Shown: positions 42,969 through 51,053, counted from the first letter of the stretch. The stretch is 64,000 bases of DNA from Streptomyces fradiae ATCC 10745 = DSM 40063 (GCF_008704425.1 NZ_CP023696.1:6661580-6725579), one strand, 5' to 3'. The notes: generated from the letters alone by a model not told the origin. Program-made: numbers and translations.

Positions 42969-44173
42969 GAGGACGCGTCGCGCGGCGCTGCGCCGAGGTC
43001 GCGCCGTCCGCCACCGTCGCCCTCAACGACCGGGTGCAGGAGCTGCGGGCCCGCGGCACCGACGTGCTCGACCTCGGTGGCGGCGACCCGGGGTTCGACA
43101 CCCCGCGGCACGTCGCGGTCGCCGCATCGAAGGCGCTGCTCGCCGGCTTCACCCACTACACGGCCAGCCGCGGACTCCCCGAGCTGCGGCAGGCCGTCGC
43201 CGAGAAGCTGCGCCGGGACAACGGGGTGGACGTCGACCCGGACACCCAGGTCCTCGTCACGCCCTCCTCCAAGCACGCCCTCTTCACCGCCCTGACGGCC
43301 GTTCTCGACCCCGGCGACGAGGTGCTCGTCCCGACACCGGGCTGGGGCAGCTACGGGGCCATGGCCCGGCTCGCCGGCGCCGTGCCGGTCTGGGCCGAGC
43401 TGTCACCCCGCGACGGGTTCGCCGTCACCCGCGCCCGCCTCGACCGGCACGTCACCGCCCGCACCAGGGCCCTCGTGCTGAACACCCCGCACAACCCGAC
43501 CGGACGAGTCCTCACCGCGCGGGAGGCCGACGCCATCGCGGGGTTCGCCGCCGAACACGACCTGATGATCGTCACCGACGAGGTCTACGAGAAGATCGTC
43601 TTCTCCGGTGAGCACCTCAGCATCGCCGCCCGCCGGGACTGCGCCGACCGCACGGTGACCGTGAACGGCTTCTCCAAGGGGTACGCCATGCCCGGCTGGC
43701 GCCTGGGCTACGCGGCCGGCCCGCGGGACGTCGTCGCCGCGATGCTCGCCGTCCACCAGCACACCGTGGCGTGCGCCGGATCGTTCGTCCAGGCCGGGGG
43801 AGTGGCCGCGCTGCGCGGACCGCAGGACGCCCTGCGGGAGGCGGCCGCCGCATACGCCGCCCGCGCCGCGCTGGTCACCCGCACGCTGAACGGGCTGCCC
43901 GGTGTGGTGTGCCCGCCACCGGCCGGTACCTTCTACGCGTTCGCCGACATCACCGGCACGGGCATCCCCGACGGCGACGCCTTCGCGCAGGCGCTGCTCG
44001 CCGAGGCGGCCGTCGCGGTGACCCCCGGATCGGCCTTCGGCCCCGGCGGCCGCGGGCACGTCCGGATCTCGTTCGCGACCGGGGCCCCGGTCCTCGACGC
44101 CGCCCTCGACCGCCTGGCCGTCTTCGTCCGGGACCTTGCCCCCGGCCGGGCGGCCCCGTCCACCGGGATGTGA
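42965..44173 (+). CDS. Class I/II PLP-dependent aminotransferase
   Basis: A 402-residue fold-type I aminotransferase. The PLP Lys is in VNGFSKGYAMPGWRLGYA; other blocks are VLNTPHNPTGRVLT, VTDEVYEKIVF and the C-terminal Arg in GHVRISFAT. The N-terminus VLDLGGGDPGFDTPRHV is typical of aspartate/aromatic aminotransferases. In this operon its likely job is to convert the chain-extended 2-oxo acid to the L-amino acid used by the NRPS. ATG 42965 overlaps the LeuD-like stop; its own stop is separated from the oxygenase start by 1 nt. Confidence 0.9.
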   Translation: MRGRVARRCAEVAPSATVALNDRVQELRARGTDVLDLGGGDPGFDTPRHVAVAASKALLAGFTHYTASRGLPELRQAVAEKLRRDNGVDVDPDTQVLVTPSSKHALFTALTAVLDPGDEVLVPTPGWGSYGAMARLAGAVPVWAELSPRDGFAVTRARLDRHVTARTRALVLNTPHNPTGRVLTAREADAIAGFAAEHDLMIVTDEVYEKIVFSGEHLSIAARRDCADRTVTVNGFSKGYAMPGWRLGYAAGPRDVVAAMLAVHQHTVACAGSFVQAGGVAALRGPQDALREAAAAYAARAALVTRTLNGLPGVVCPPPAGTFYAFADITGTGIPDGDAFAQALLAEAAVAVTPGSAFGPGGRGHVRISFATGAPVLDAALDRLAVFVRDLAPGRAAPSTGM

Positions 44174-44174
44174 C

Positions 44175-45182
44175 ATGAAGCCCCTCCACACACTGACCGA
44201 CGCCGAACGGCTGGAGCTCCGCGCGCTCCTGGAGGCCGTCGAGGGCGACCCCTACCGCGACTACCCCGCCTTCTCGCGGTCCGTGGGCGACCTCGTCGGG
44301 GGCGGCGCCCTCCCGGCGTTCCTGCCGCAGGTCTGCGCGGCGATCCGGGAGGAGCGCGCCACCGGGGCCCGCGCGGCCCACGTCCTGCGCAACTGCCCCC
44401 TGGACGCGCACGTACCAAAGATCGGCAACGGCGACCCGCTCGCCGACAAGTACGCGCGCAAGCACACGTTCGTCGCCGAGGCGTTCCACGAGCTGTTCGC
44501 GCGGCTCGCCGGGACCCCCCTCCTGGCGTACGCGACACGCTTCAACGGCGACTTCTTCACCGACGTCATCGCCCACGACAGGTACGCGGGCCGGCAGACC
44601 GGCTTCACCGACGGCGAGCTGGTCTTCCACAACGACCGCACCGCCCACCGCGTCCGGGCGGACTTCATCTCCCTGCTCGGCATGCGCTGCCCCGAGCAGG
44701 ACCTCGTCTACACCGGCTTCGTGGACGGCCGCGCACTGCTGGCCCACCTCGCCCCCGCCGAGCAGGCGGTACTGCGGCAGCCGTACTACACCACGCCGTT
44801 CGACGTGGTGTCCCGCGACGGCAACGGCGGCCTCACCGCCTCCGGGCCCCACCCGATCCTGGAGGGGTCCCACAGCTTCCGCTACCTGGACACCCACACG
44901 GCGGCGGCGGGCGGCTGTCCCGGCGAGGCCAAGGACGCGCTCATCGCGCTGAAGAACGCGCTGGCCCGCGCGGAGCGGATCCGGCACCGCGTCCTCACCG
45001 GCGACTTCCTCACCTTCGCCAATCAGGAGGGCCTGCACAACCGGGAGCGCGTCGAGGTGGACGACCCGCGGCGCGCCCGCAGCCGGTGGCTGCTCAAGAC
45101 GTACGCCTTCCGCGACCAGGCCGCCGCCGACCGCCACGCCGACCACTGGGTGGACGGCGTGCGCGGCCGGGTCGGCGACTGA
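44175..45182 (+). CDS. Fe(II)/2-oxoglutarate-dependent oxygenase (CAS/TauD-like)
   Basis: A 335-residue non-haem iron oxygenase of the clavaminate synthase/TauD-like superfamily. The facial triad is visible as HxD in GELVFHNDRTAHRV and the distal His in FANQEGLHNRERV, followed by Arg for 2-oxoglutarate (RSRWLLKTYAF). CAS-like members such as VioC and asparagine oxygenase hydroxylate the beta-carbon of free amino acids. In this operon it probably hydroxylates the homologated amino acid before or after loading. Start ATG 44175 lies 1 nt after the aminotransferase stop. Confidence 0.87.
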   Translation: MKPLHTLTDAERLELRALLEAVEGDPYRDYPAFSRSVGDLVGGGALPAFLPQVCAAIREERATGARAAHVLRNCPLDAHVPKIGNGDPLADKYARKHTFVAEAFHELFARLAGTPLLAYATRFNGDFFTDVIAHDRYAGRQTGFTDGELVFHNDRTAHRVRADFISLLGMRCPEQDLVYTGFVDGRALLAHLAPAEQAVLRQPYYTTPFDVVSRDGNGGLTASGPHPILEGSHSFRYLDTHTAAAGGCPGEAKDALIALKNALARAERIRHRVLTGDFLTFANQEGLHNRERVEVDDPRRARSRWLLKTYAFRDQAAADRHADHWVDGVRGRVGD

Positions 45183-45201
45183 CGACAACACGAGGAGTGC
45201 C

Positions 45202-46377
45202 ATGACGGTGAGACCGGAAGACCGCCCGACCCGCCGGGTCTCCGTGGTCGACACGACGCTGCGGGACGGCGAGCAGGCCCCCGGCAACGCGATGGAGCCC
45301 GACGAGAAGGTGGAGATGGCCCAGCGCATCGAGGCCCTGGGCGTCGATGTCGTGGAGGCGGCCTTCCCGGCGTCGTCCCCGAGGGACTTCGAGGCGACGC
45401 GGCTGATCGCCCAGACCCTGAAGCGCGCCCGCCTCGCCACCTTCTCGCGGACGACGCGCCAGGACGTGGAGGTCGCCGTCGAGGCGGGCGGCACGGGCAA
45501 CCACGAGGTGCAGCTCGTCGCCACGGGCAGCGAGATCCATCTGGAGCACAAGCGGGGCATCACCCGCGAGCAGGCCGTGCGGGAGGTCACCGACACCGTC
45601 GGATTCGCCCGCGCGCTCGGCGTCCGCCATGTGTCGGTCGGGATCGAGGACGCCAGCCGGGGCAGCGACGACCTGGTGAGGGCGCTCTGCGACGGCGCTC
45701 TCGACGCCGGGGCGGACTGCGTCATCCTCGCCGACACCACGGGATGCGCCACCCCGGAGGAGTTCGGCGCGCTGGTGGCGAAGGTGCGCGCGTGGGCCCC
45801 GCGCCCGGTGCGCCTCTCCACCCACTGCCACAACGACTTCGGGCTGTCGCTGGCGAACGCGGTCGCCGGCCTGGTGGCCGGCGCCGACGAGGTCCAGGTG
45901 ACCCTGGGCGGCATCGGGGAGCGCGGCGGCAACACCCCGCTGGAGGAACTCGCCGCGCTCCTCGCCTACAAGGGCGGGCAGTACGGCCTGCACACCGACA
46001 TCGACACCGCCGGCATGTACGAGGCGTACACGGCGCTGCGCCGCGTCATCCGCCTGGAGGAGCCCCGCAATAAGCCGATCTTCGGCCGGTACGCCTTCGG
46101 CACCACCGCGGGCATCCACCAGCAGGGCATCCTCAGCAACCCCGCGACGTACGAGTACGTCGAACCGGCCCGGTTCGGCCGCGAGCGGGCCCTCCTCATC
46201 GGCCGCCACTCGGGCCGCACCATCCTGCGGCATCTGCTGGACCAGCTCGGCGTCGGCACCACCGACGAGCAGTTCACCGAGCTGTACCACCGGTACATCA
46301 CCGGACGGGAGGGCTCCGACAGCGAGGACCTCGCCGTCGTACGGGACCGGCTCGCCCGCGAGCTGGCCGGCCGCTGA
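45202..46377 (+). CDS. 2-isopropylmalate/homocitrate synthase-like enzyme
   Basis: A 391-residue DRE-TIM metallolyase that adds acetyl-CoA to a 2-oxo acid. Signatures: VVDTTLRDGEQAPGNAM with the catalytic Arg-Asp, metal ligands in LSTHCHNDFGLSLAN, and the substrate glycine loop TLGGIGERGGNTPLEEL. A short C-terminal part contains FGTTAGIHQQGILSN. At 391 residues it lacks the C-terminal LeuA regulatory domain, so it should not be feedback-inhibited by leucine and is nearer homocitrate-synthase or AksA size. It supplies the first step of the chain elongation encoded by this operon. ATG 45202 follows GAGGAG. A strong hairpin ends the operon. Confidence 0.9.
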   Translation: MTVRPEDRPTRRVSVVDTTLRDGEQAPGNAMEPDEKVEMAQRIEALGVDVVEAAFPASSPRDFEATRLIAQTLKRARLATFSRTTRQDVEVAVEAGGTGNHEVQLVATGSEIHLEHKRGITREQAVREVTDTVGFARALGVRHVSVGIEDASRGSDDLVRALCDGALDAGADCVILADTTGCATPEEFGALVAKVRAWAPRPVRLSTHCHNDFGLSLANAVAGLVAGADEVQVTLGGIGERGGNTPLEELAALLAYKGGQYGLHTDIDTAGMYEAYTALRRVIRLEEPRNKPIFGRYAFGTTAGIHQQGILSNPATYEYVEPARFGRERALLIGRHSGRTILRHLLDQLGVGTTDEQFTELYHRYITGREGSDSEDLAVVRDRLARELAGR

Positions 46378-46393
46378 CGGCCGGCCGGCCCGG

Positions 46394-46432
46394 TGGCACG
46401 GGGCCCTCACGTCTCACCTGTGAGGGCCCCGT
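46394..46432. terminator. Bidirectional hairpin terminator
   Basis: A perfect 15-bp inverted repeat (46394-46408 and 46418-46432) with a 9-nt loop lies between the convergent alkylmalate synthase and regulator genes. Confidence 0.8.
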
Positions 46433-46456
46433 GCCCGTCCGGCGGGGCCGGCCTCC

Positions 46457-47147
46457 TCAGGGCACCGCGTCCTCCCGCAGCATCAGCACCGCCTCGAGCC
46501 GGTTGCGCGCGCCCAGTCTGGCCAGGGCGTGCGAGACGTGGCTCTTGACCGTGGCCGTGGAGACCCCGCACTGCCTCGCCACCTCCGACGTGGACAGCCC
46601 CTGCGCCAGCAGGACGAGGACCTGGCGCTCCCGCCGGGTGAGCCGGCGTACCGACTCCGCCGCGCCGCGCCGCCGCCTCGAGGCGGGGTACGTAGTACTC
46701 CAGGAGCGAGGGGGAGAGCACCCGGTTGCCGTGCGCCACCGCGTGCACCCCGCTGAGCACGCTCTCCGGGCGGGTGTCCTTCTCCAGGCAGCCCCACGCG
46801 CCCGCCGCCAGCACGTCGTTGAGGTGCTGTCGGGTCCAGTCCAGCCCGACGACCAGCGGCCGGAGGCGTCGTTCCGCCAGCTCTCCGACCCTGCCGAGCA
46901 GCAGGTCGCCCTGGCTGAGTCCGAGGACGACGACGGTGACGCGGCGCAGCGGCCACTGCGCCACGGGGGTGCGCGCGTCGATGGCCGCGCCGACGTCGAT
47001 GAGCCCGTCGGCGCGCAGCGCGTCCTCGAGGAAGTGCCGGGAGATGGGGTCGTGGTCGGCGATCAGCGTGCGAACGCGCGCCGTCCGCCCCTCGGGGACC
47101 GAGGAGGCGGACCAGGGGGCGGACGCCAACTCCCCGACTACGGTCAC
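46457..47147 (-). pseudogene. LuxR-type response-regulator-like gene with an apparent frameshift
   Basis: GTG 47147 overlaps the mbtH stop (GTGA). The first about 155 codons give a receiver-like domain (VRTLIADHDPISRHFLEDAL ... AGAWGCLEKDTRPESVLSGV) and then shift frame; the LuxR HTH (RRLTRRERQVLVLLAQGLST, VARQCGVSTATVKSHVSH) continues in another frame to a TGA at 46457. The shift falls within the GCGGCGGCGCGGCGCGGCGG tract at about 46655-46682. One extra base (or two missing) restores a normal 230-residue NarL-type protein. The receiver is itself atypical: the phospho-acceptor position in VTVVVLGLS is Gly, not Asp. It is the likely pathway regulator; the break may be real or a sequencing error. 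Confidence 0.7.
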
Positions 47148-47353
47148 CGAGACGGCCCGCGGCCGGCGCCCGCGGGCCGGATGTCCGGCCAGTTCTCCTC
47201 CACGTAGGCGAGGCATTCCCCGCGGCCGTGCTCCCCGAAGGCGACGGACCAGCCCTCCGGCACGTCCATGCGCGCCGGCCACAGCGAGTGCTGGTTCTCC
47301 TCGTTCCGCAGGACGACGAACGTTCCGTCCGGGTCATCAAAGGGATTCAGCAT
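47144..47353 (-). CDS. MbtH-like protein
   Basis: A 69-residue MbtH-family chaperone of NRPS adenylation domains. The defining motif NEENQHSLWPARMDVPEGW and the second Trp/Asp block (YVEENWPDIRP) are intact. ATG 47353 follows GGGAGGGAGC. The gene is the first of a two-gene transcript with the regulator. It should assist the A domains encoded at 30.5-40.2 kb even though it lies 7 kb from them, outside the two main operons. Confidence 0.95.
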   Translation of the reverse strand: MLNPFDDPDGTFVVLRNEENQHSLWPARMDVPEGWSVAFGEHGRGECLAYVEENWPDIRPAGAGRGPSR

Positions 47354-47779
47354 GTGTGCTCCCTCCCCTGCCGTGCAGGGCGCGAGTGGCGGATATGGCT
47401 CGTTAGAGGTGCAGCCCGGGGATCGTAACACCGGCGCAACGAAATCGATCAAGGGTTTTCCGGGTGAACGGCCAGTAGGAACACCGATCTTCACAAGCGG
47501 AGGGAGAAGTCCGCGACTGTCCCGCGCATTCACCCATGACCTCGTGTTACCGCCCGCGACCTCTCGCGGGAGCCCTGTTTCCGCGGCGGAAGGGGGATTC
47601 CGCCCACAAGGCCGGACCGGCCGAAAAGAAGCGATTGGAATACGGAATGGCGGGGAACGGAGGGCGTCCCGTATCGCATGGAAAGGGGCGGTCCGCTTCC
47701 TTTCGGCGCGGCCGCGCGGGGATCCGCGCCGCGGCCGGGGCGGACCGTCCCGCGGGGCTTGTCCGCATATCCTTCCGGC
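47354..47779. other. Promoter-rich 430-bp gap
   Basis: The gap between mbtH and the divergent hydrolase gene is noticeably less GC-rich around 47400-47510 (CGTAACACC, CGAAATCGATCAAGGGTTTTCC), probably the mbtH promoter. A short dyad TTCCGC/GCGGAA sits near 47580. TATCCT at 47768-47773 ends 6 nt before the hydrolase ATG, consistent with a leaderless or very short-leader transcript. Confidence 0.4.
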
Positions 47780-48478
47780 ATGGTCGAATACCACTGGGTC
47801 GATTCCGGAGGAATCCGCCTGGCCTGCCGGATGTCGGGCGGACCGGACAAGCCTCCGGTTCTCCTGCTGCACGCCCTGGGAAAGGATTGCGCCGACTGGG
47901 GGCACCTGGTGCCGGTCCTCGCCCGCGACAGACGCGTCTACGCGCTCGACCTGCGCGGCCACGGCCGCAGCGACTGGCCGGGGGAGTACTCACTGGAACT
48001 GATGCGGGCCGACGTGCGCCGCTTCATGGACACGCTGGGGCTCGACCGGGTCGACCTGGTCGGGCACTCCCTGGGCGGGATCGTCGCCTACCTGCTCGCC
48101 CAGGAGCAGCCCGGGCGGGTGGGGCGGATGGTCCTGGAGGACGTCGCCGCCCCGAGGCCCCGCAGGCCGACCGCCCCGGCCCGGCCCGACGGCGAGCTGC
48201 CCTTCGACTGGGAGATGGTCCTGGCCGTGCGGAAGCAGATCGACACCCCCGACCCCGCCTGGCTGGCTGGGCTCGACCGGATCACCGCGCGGACCCTGGT
48301 GGTGGCCGGCGGCCCGGGCAGCCACGTGCCGCAGGAGGGCGTCGAGGAACTGGCCCGCCGCATCCCCGGCGGGCGGATGGTCACCCTCCCTGTCGGGCAC
48401 CTCGTCCACGAGGCGGCGCCGGAGCCCTTCGCCGCCGAGGTCAAGGCGTTTCTGACCACCCCGCCGCGCCGCCCCTGA
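47780..48478 (+). CDS. Alpha/beta hydrolase
   Basis: A 232-residue alpha/beta-hydrolase. HALGKDCADW forms the oxyanion region, DLVGHSLGGIVAYLL the nucleophile elbow with Ser, and the C-terminal VGHLVHEAAPE supplies His. ATG 47780 (MVEYHWVDSGGIRLAC) matches family starts; the upstream in-frame extension to 47678 is unlikely. No substrate can be given. It faces away from mbtH and ends in a very stable hairpin, so it is monocistronic. Confidence 0.85.
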   Translation: MVEYHWVDSGGIRLACRMSGGPDKPPVLLLHALGKDCADWGHLVPVLARDRRVYALDLRGHGRSDWPGEYSLELMRADVRRFMDTLGLDRVDLVGHSLGGIVAYLLAQEQPGRVGRMVLEDVAAPRPRRPTAPARPDGELPFDWEMVLAVRKQIDTPDPAWLAGLDRITARTLVVAGGPGSHVPQEGVEELARRIPGGRMVTLPVGHLVHEAAPEPFAAEVKAFLTTPPRRP

Positions 48479-48533
48479 GGCGTGCCGGACGTGTCGTCGC
48501 CGCCGGAGCGCGACAGGCCGGTGGCAGCCCTTC

Positions 48534-48581
48534 CCACTCCCGGTGGCCCCCTGGAGCCGGGCAGGGGGCCACCGGGAGTGG
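48534..48581 (+). terminator. Strong hairpin terminator
   Basis: A perfect 20-bp inverted repeat (48534-48553 and 48562-48581) with an 8-nt loop lies 55 bp after the hydrolase stop codon. Confidence 0.8.
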
Positions 48582-48676
48582 TCGACAGGTGCCGCCGGCG
48601 GCGTGGTGCGCCGCCACCGGACGGTACGGCCGGCGGAGCGAGGCCGCGCCACCGCCCGTCCACCGGCGCGCGGGAC

Positions 48677-48707
48677 TTGAGTCTCCCCCGGAGGGAGGGT
48701 CCACAGT
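48677..48707 (+). promoter_or_regulatory. MerR-type promoter with 19-bp spacer
   Basis: TTGAGT (48677-48682) and CACAGT (48702-48707) are separated by exactly 19 bp, the over-long spacer characteristic of MerR-controlled promoters. The spacer carries the dyad CTCCC CCGGA GGGAG. Expected transcription start is at or next to the GTG start codon 48714, suggesting a leaderless, autoregulated mRNA. Confidence 0.6.
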
Positions 48708-48713
48708 GGTCGC

Positions 48714-49628
48714 GTGAACGACGAAGAACCCCTGCTCACCATCGGGCAACTCGCCGACCGGACACAGGTGAGTGTCCGCAGCATCCGCCGCTGGTCGGAC
48801 ACCGGCGTCATCGCCCCCGTCCGCCGGTCGCCCGGCGGCTACCGCCTCTACGGCCCCGACGCGGTCGCCCGGCTCGGCCTCGTCCGCACCCTGCGGGAGC
48901 TCGGGCTGGGCCTGGAGGAGGTGCGCCGCGTCCTGCGCCGGGAGACGGCCGTCGCGGACGTCGCCGCCCGGCACATCGCCGCGGTGGACGCGAGGATCAG
49001 CGCGCTCCGGTTGAACCGGGCGGTTCTGTCAGTCGTCGCGCGCCGTGGAACCACCCCTGAGGAGACAGCGTTGGTGAACGAACTGGCACGACTCTCGGCC
49101 GACGAGCGCCGAGCCGCCGTGGAGGGCTACATGAGAGAGGTGTCCGACGGCCTGCGGGGCGCCTCCGGTCTGGGCGACCGCCTGGGACGCGCCCCTCTGA
49201 CGCTCCCCGACGATCCGTCCGCCGAGCAGGTGGAGGCGTGGCTGGAGCTCGCCGAGCTCATACGCGATCCGGACCACCGGGCCCGTACGCGGCGCCTGCT
49301 GGAACGGTGCGCGCCCGGCAGCACCGGTGGCGCCCTCTGGTTCACGCTGCACGTCGTGCACGCCGTCGCCGAGGCCCGCGAGGGCGGCGCGGAACCCGGT
49401 GGACCGCGGGCGGCGGACCTGCTGGCCCGCCTGTTCCGCGACGCCGACCGGGCCGACGTCCTGGCGGATCTGAGGGCCGGGCTGGCCGCGGACGCCCCGC
49501 GCCTGCGCCGGCTGCTCTCCCTCGTACGGGGACGGCGTCCGGGCCCCGACCACGGAGAGGAGTACGCGTGGCTGGAGCGGGCCCTGGAGGCGGAACTCCG
49601 CCCCGCCCCCGCGCGCCCGGCACCGTAG
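48714..49628 (+). CDS. MerR-family transcriptional regulator
   Basis: A 304-residue regulator. The winged-helix MerR domain covers residues 7-75 (LTIGQLADRTQVSVRSIRRWSDTGVI, SPGGYRLYGPDAVARLGLVRTLRELGLGLEEVRRVL), followed by a dimerisation helix and a long C-terminal domain (about 110-300) without metal-binding Cys clusters, so a metal sensor is unlikely. GTG 48714 has no ribosome-binding site but sits about 7 nt after the -10 element of a MerR-type promoter, fitting leaderless translation. The C-terminal helical domain may bind a small ligand. Target genes other than itself are not evident. Confidence 0.88.
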   Translation: MNDEEPLLTIGQLADRTQVSVRSIRRWSDTGVIAPVRRSPGGYRLYGPDAVARLGLVRTLRELGLGLEEVRRVLRRETAVADVAARHIAAVDARISALRLNRAVLSVVARRGTTPEETALVNELARLSADERRAAVEGYMREVSDGLRGASGLGDRLGRAPLTLPDDPSAEQVEAWLELAELIRDPDHRARTRRLLERCAPGSTGGALWFTLHVVHAVAEAREGGAEPGGPRAADLLARLFRDADRADVLADLRAGLAADAPRLRRLLSLVRGRRPGPDHGEEYAWLERALEAELRPAPARPAP

Positions 49629-49769
49629 CCGCCCCGCCCCGCCCCGCTCGGGCCGGCCCCCGCGGGCCCGGGCGCGCCGGACGGCCGGTACACCGCCGCG
49701 GGGGAGCGGCCCGTGCGTCGCCGAGGGGGCCCGGCCGGGAGGGCCGAGCCCGGCCCCCGGAGGCCCCCG

Positions 49770-50072
49770 CTACGAGGCCCACCGCTCCGGTGCGGCGCGA
49801 CCCTGCTCCACCGCTCCACCGTCGTGCTCGGGCCGGCTGATCTCCGCCCACACCGCGTCGAGGGAGAGCCCCAGCACCTCGGCGATCGCCGCGATGGTCG
49901 GGAAGGCCGGGGTGGCCACGCGACCGGTCTCGATCTTCCGAAGGGTCTCCGGCGAGACCCCGGCGGCGAGCGCGGTGTCGAGCATCGAGCGATCCCCCCT
50001 GGCCAGGCGGAGGAGGGCGCCGAGTCGCTGTCCGCGTTCGACCTCTGCGGGGGTGAGGGGGAGCCTGACCAT
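49770..50072 (-). CDS. XRE-family HTH regulator
   Basis: A 100-residue DNA-binding protein. The HTH is RLGALLRLARGDRSMLDTALAAGVSPETLRKIETGRVATPAFPTIAAIAEVLGLSLD, typical of XRE/Cro-type regulators. ATG 50072 lies 12 bp from a perfect dyad (50084-50109) that also overlaps the promoter of the divergent methionine aminopeptidase gene, so it probably controls both. XRE-MetAP pairs recur in Streptomyces. No ligand domain is present. Confidence 0.88.
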   Translation of the reverse strand: MVRLPLTPAEVERGQRLGALLRLARGDRSMLDTALAAGVSPETLRKIETGRVATPAFPTIAAIAEVLGLSLDAVWAEISRPEHDGGAVEQGRAAPERWAS

Positions 50073-50083
50073 GGCCCCACTCT

Positions 50084-50109
50084 AATACCGGTAAAGTATG
50101 GCCGGTATT
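50084..50109. promoter_or_regulatory. Operator dyad between XRE and MetAP genes
   Basis: AATACCGG (50084-50091) and CCGGTATT (50102-50109) form a perfect 8-bp inverted repeat with a 10-nt spacer; TACCGGTA (50086-50093) is itself palindromic. The AT-rich block stands out against the surrounding GC and fits a shared XRE operator/promoter. Confidence 0.75.
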
Positions 50110-50134
50110 GTTATTGGAGACCCGGAGGCGTCGC

Positions 50135-50917
50135 GTGATCGAGATCCTGAACCCCACCCTGCTGGCCCGCGCCAGAGAGACCGGCGCGCTCGTCGCCGAC
50201 ATCCTGCAGACGCTCCGCTCCCGCAGCACGGTCGGAACGAACCTCCTGGACATCGACGAGTGGACCAGGTCCCTGATCGCCGAGGCGGGCGCGCAGTCCT
50301 GCTACGTCGACTACGCCCCGTCCTTCGGACGCGGCCCGTTCGGCCACTACGTCTGCACGGGCGTCAACGACGCCGTCCTCCACGGACGGCCCCACGACTA
50401 CACCCTCGCCGACGGAGACCTGCTCACCCTCGACCTCGCCGTGTCCAGGAACGGGGTCGCCGCCGACGCCGCCGTCAGCTTCATCGTGGGCGACTCGCGG
50501 CCCCCGCAGAGCGTCGCACTGATCGACGCGACGGAACGCGCGCTGGCCGCCGGGATCGCCGCCGCTCGCCCCGGCGCCCGCGTCGGCGACATCTCCCATG
50601 CCATCGGCACCGTCCTCGGCGAGGCGGGGTACCCCGTCAACACCGAGTTCGGCGGGCACGGCATCGGATCGACGATGCACCAGGACCCGCACGTCGCGAA
50701 CACCGGGCGGCCGGGCCGCGGATACAAGCTGCGCCCGGGACTGCTGCTCGCGCTGGAGCCCTGGGTCATGGCGGACACCGCCGAACTCGTCACCGACGCC
50801 GACGGATGGACGCTCCGCAGCGCCACCGGCTGCCGGACCGCGCACAGCGAGCACACCATCGCCATCACCGACGACGGGCCCGAGATCCTCACCCTCCCGC
50901 GGTCGTCGCGCGGTTGA
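50135..50917 (+). CDS. Type I methionine aminopeptidase
   Basis: A 260-residue MetAP that removes the initiator Met from nascent proteins using two metal ions. Ligands are visible in LLTLDLAVSRNGVAADAAVSF (two Asp), FGGHGIGSTMHQDPHVAN (His), LLLALEPWVM (Glu) and SEHTIAI (Glu before His). GTG 50135 follows CGGAGG with 7-nt spacing; TTG 50108 would start inside the operator. Streptomyces carry more than one MetAP; a copy under its own XRE regulator near a peptide cluster could be a conditional or resistance paralogue, but such pairs also occur elsewhere. Confidence 0.92.
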   Translation: MIEILNPTLLARARETGALVADILQTLRSRSTVGTNLLDIDEWTRSLIAEAGAQSCYVDYAPSFGRGPFGHYVCTGVNDAVLHGRPHDYTLADGDLLTLDLAVSRNGVAADAAVSFIVGDSRPPQSVALIDATERALAAGIAAARPGARVGDISHAIGTVLGEAGYPVNTEFGGHGIGSTMHQDPHVANTGRPGRGYKLRPGLLLALEPWVMADTAELVTDADGWTLRSATGCRTAHSEHTIAITDDGPEILTLPRSSRG

Positions 50918-51053
50918 GGCCGCTCCCTCGTCCCCACCCGCGGTGACCGTCCCGGCCGCCCCGACTCCCGCCGCGCGGCGACCCCTTCGGCATCGCGGAG
51001 GAGTGGCCGCGGCGCCGGCGGGAAGACGGTGGTCAGTGATGGGGAGGTGCGGG

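Noticed and set aside
26323..46377. Assigning the cluster to belactosin/cystargolide-type beta-lactones because of its alkylmalate enzymes
   Set aside because: Those pathways share isopropylmalate-like chemistry, but here there is a full two-module NRPS with TE, a Thr-like first module, a Val A-PCP with P450 and a Fe/2OG oxygenase, and no recognisable 3-isopropylmalate methyltransferase or beta-lactone-forming ligase within the operons.
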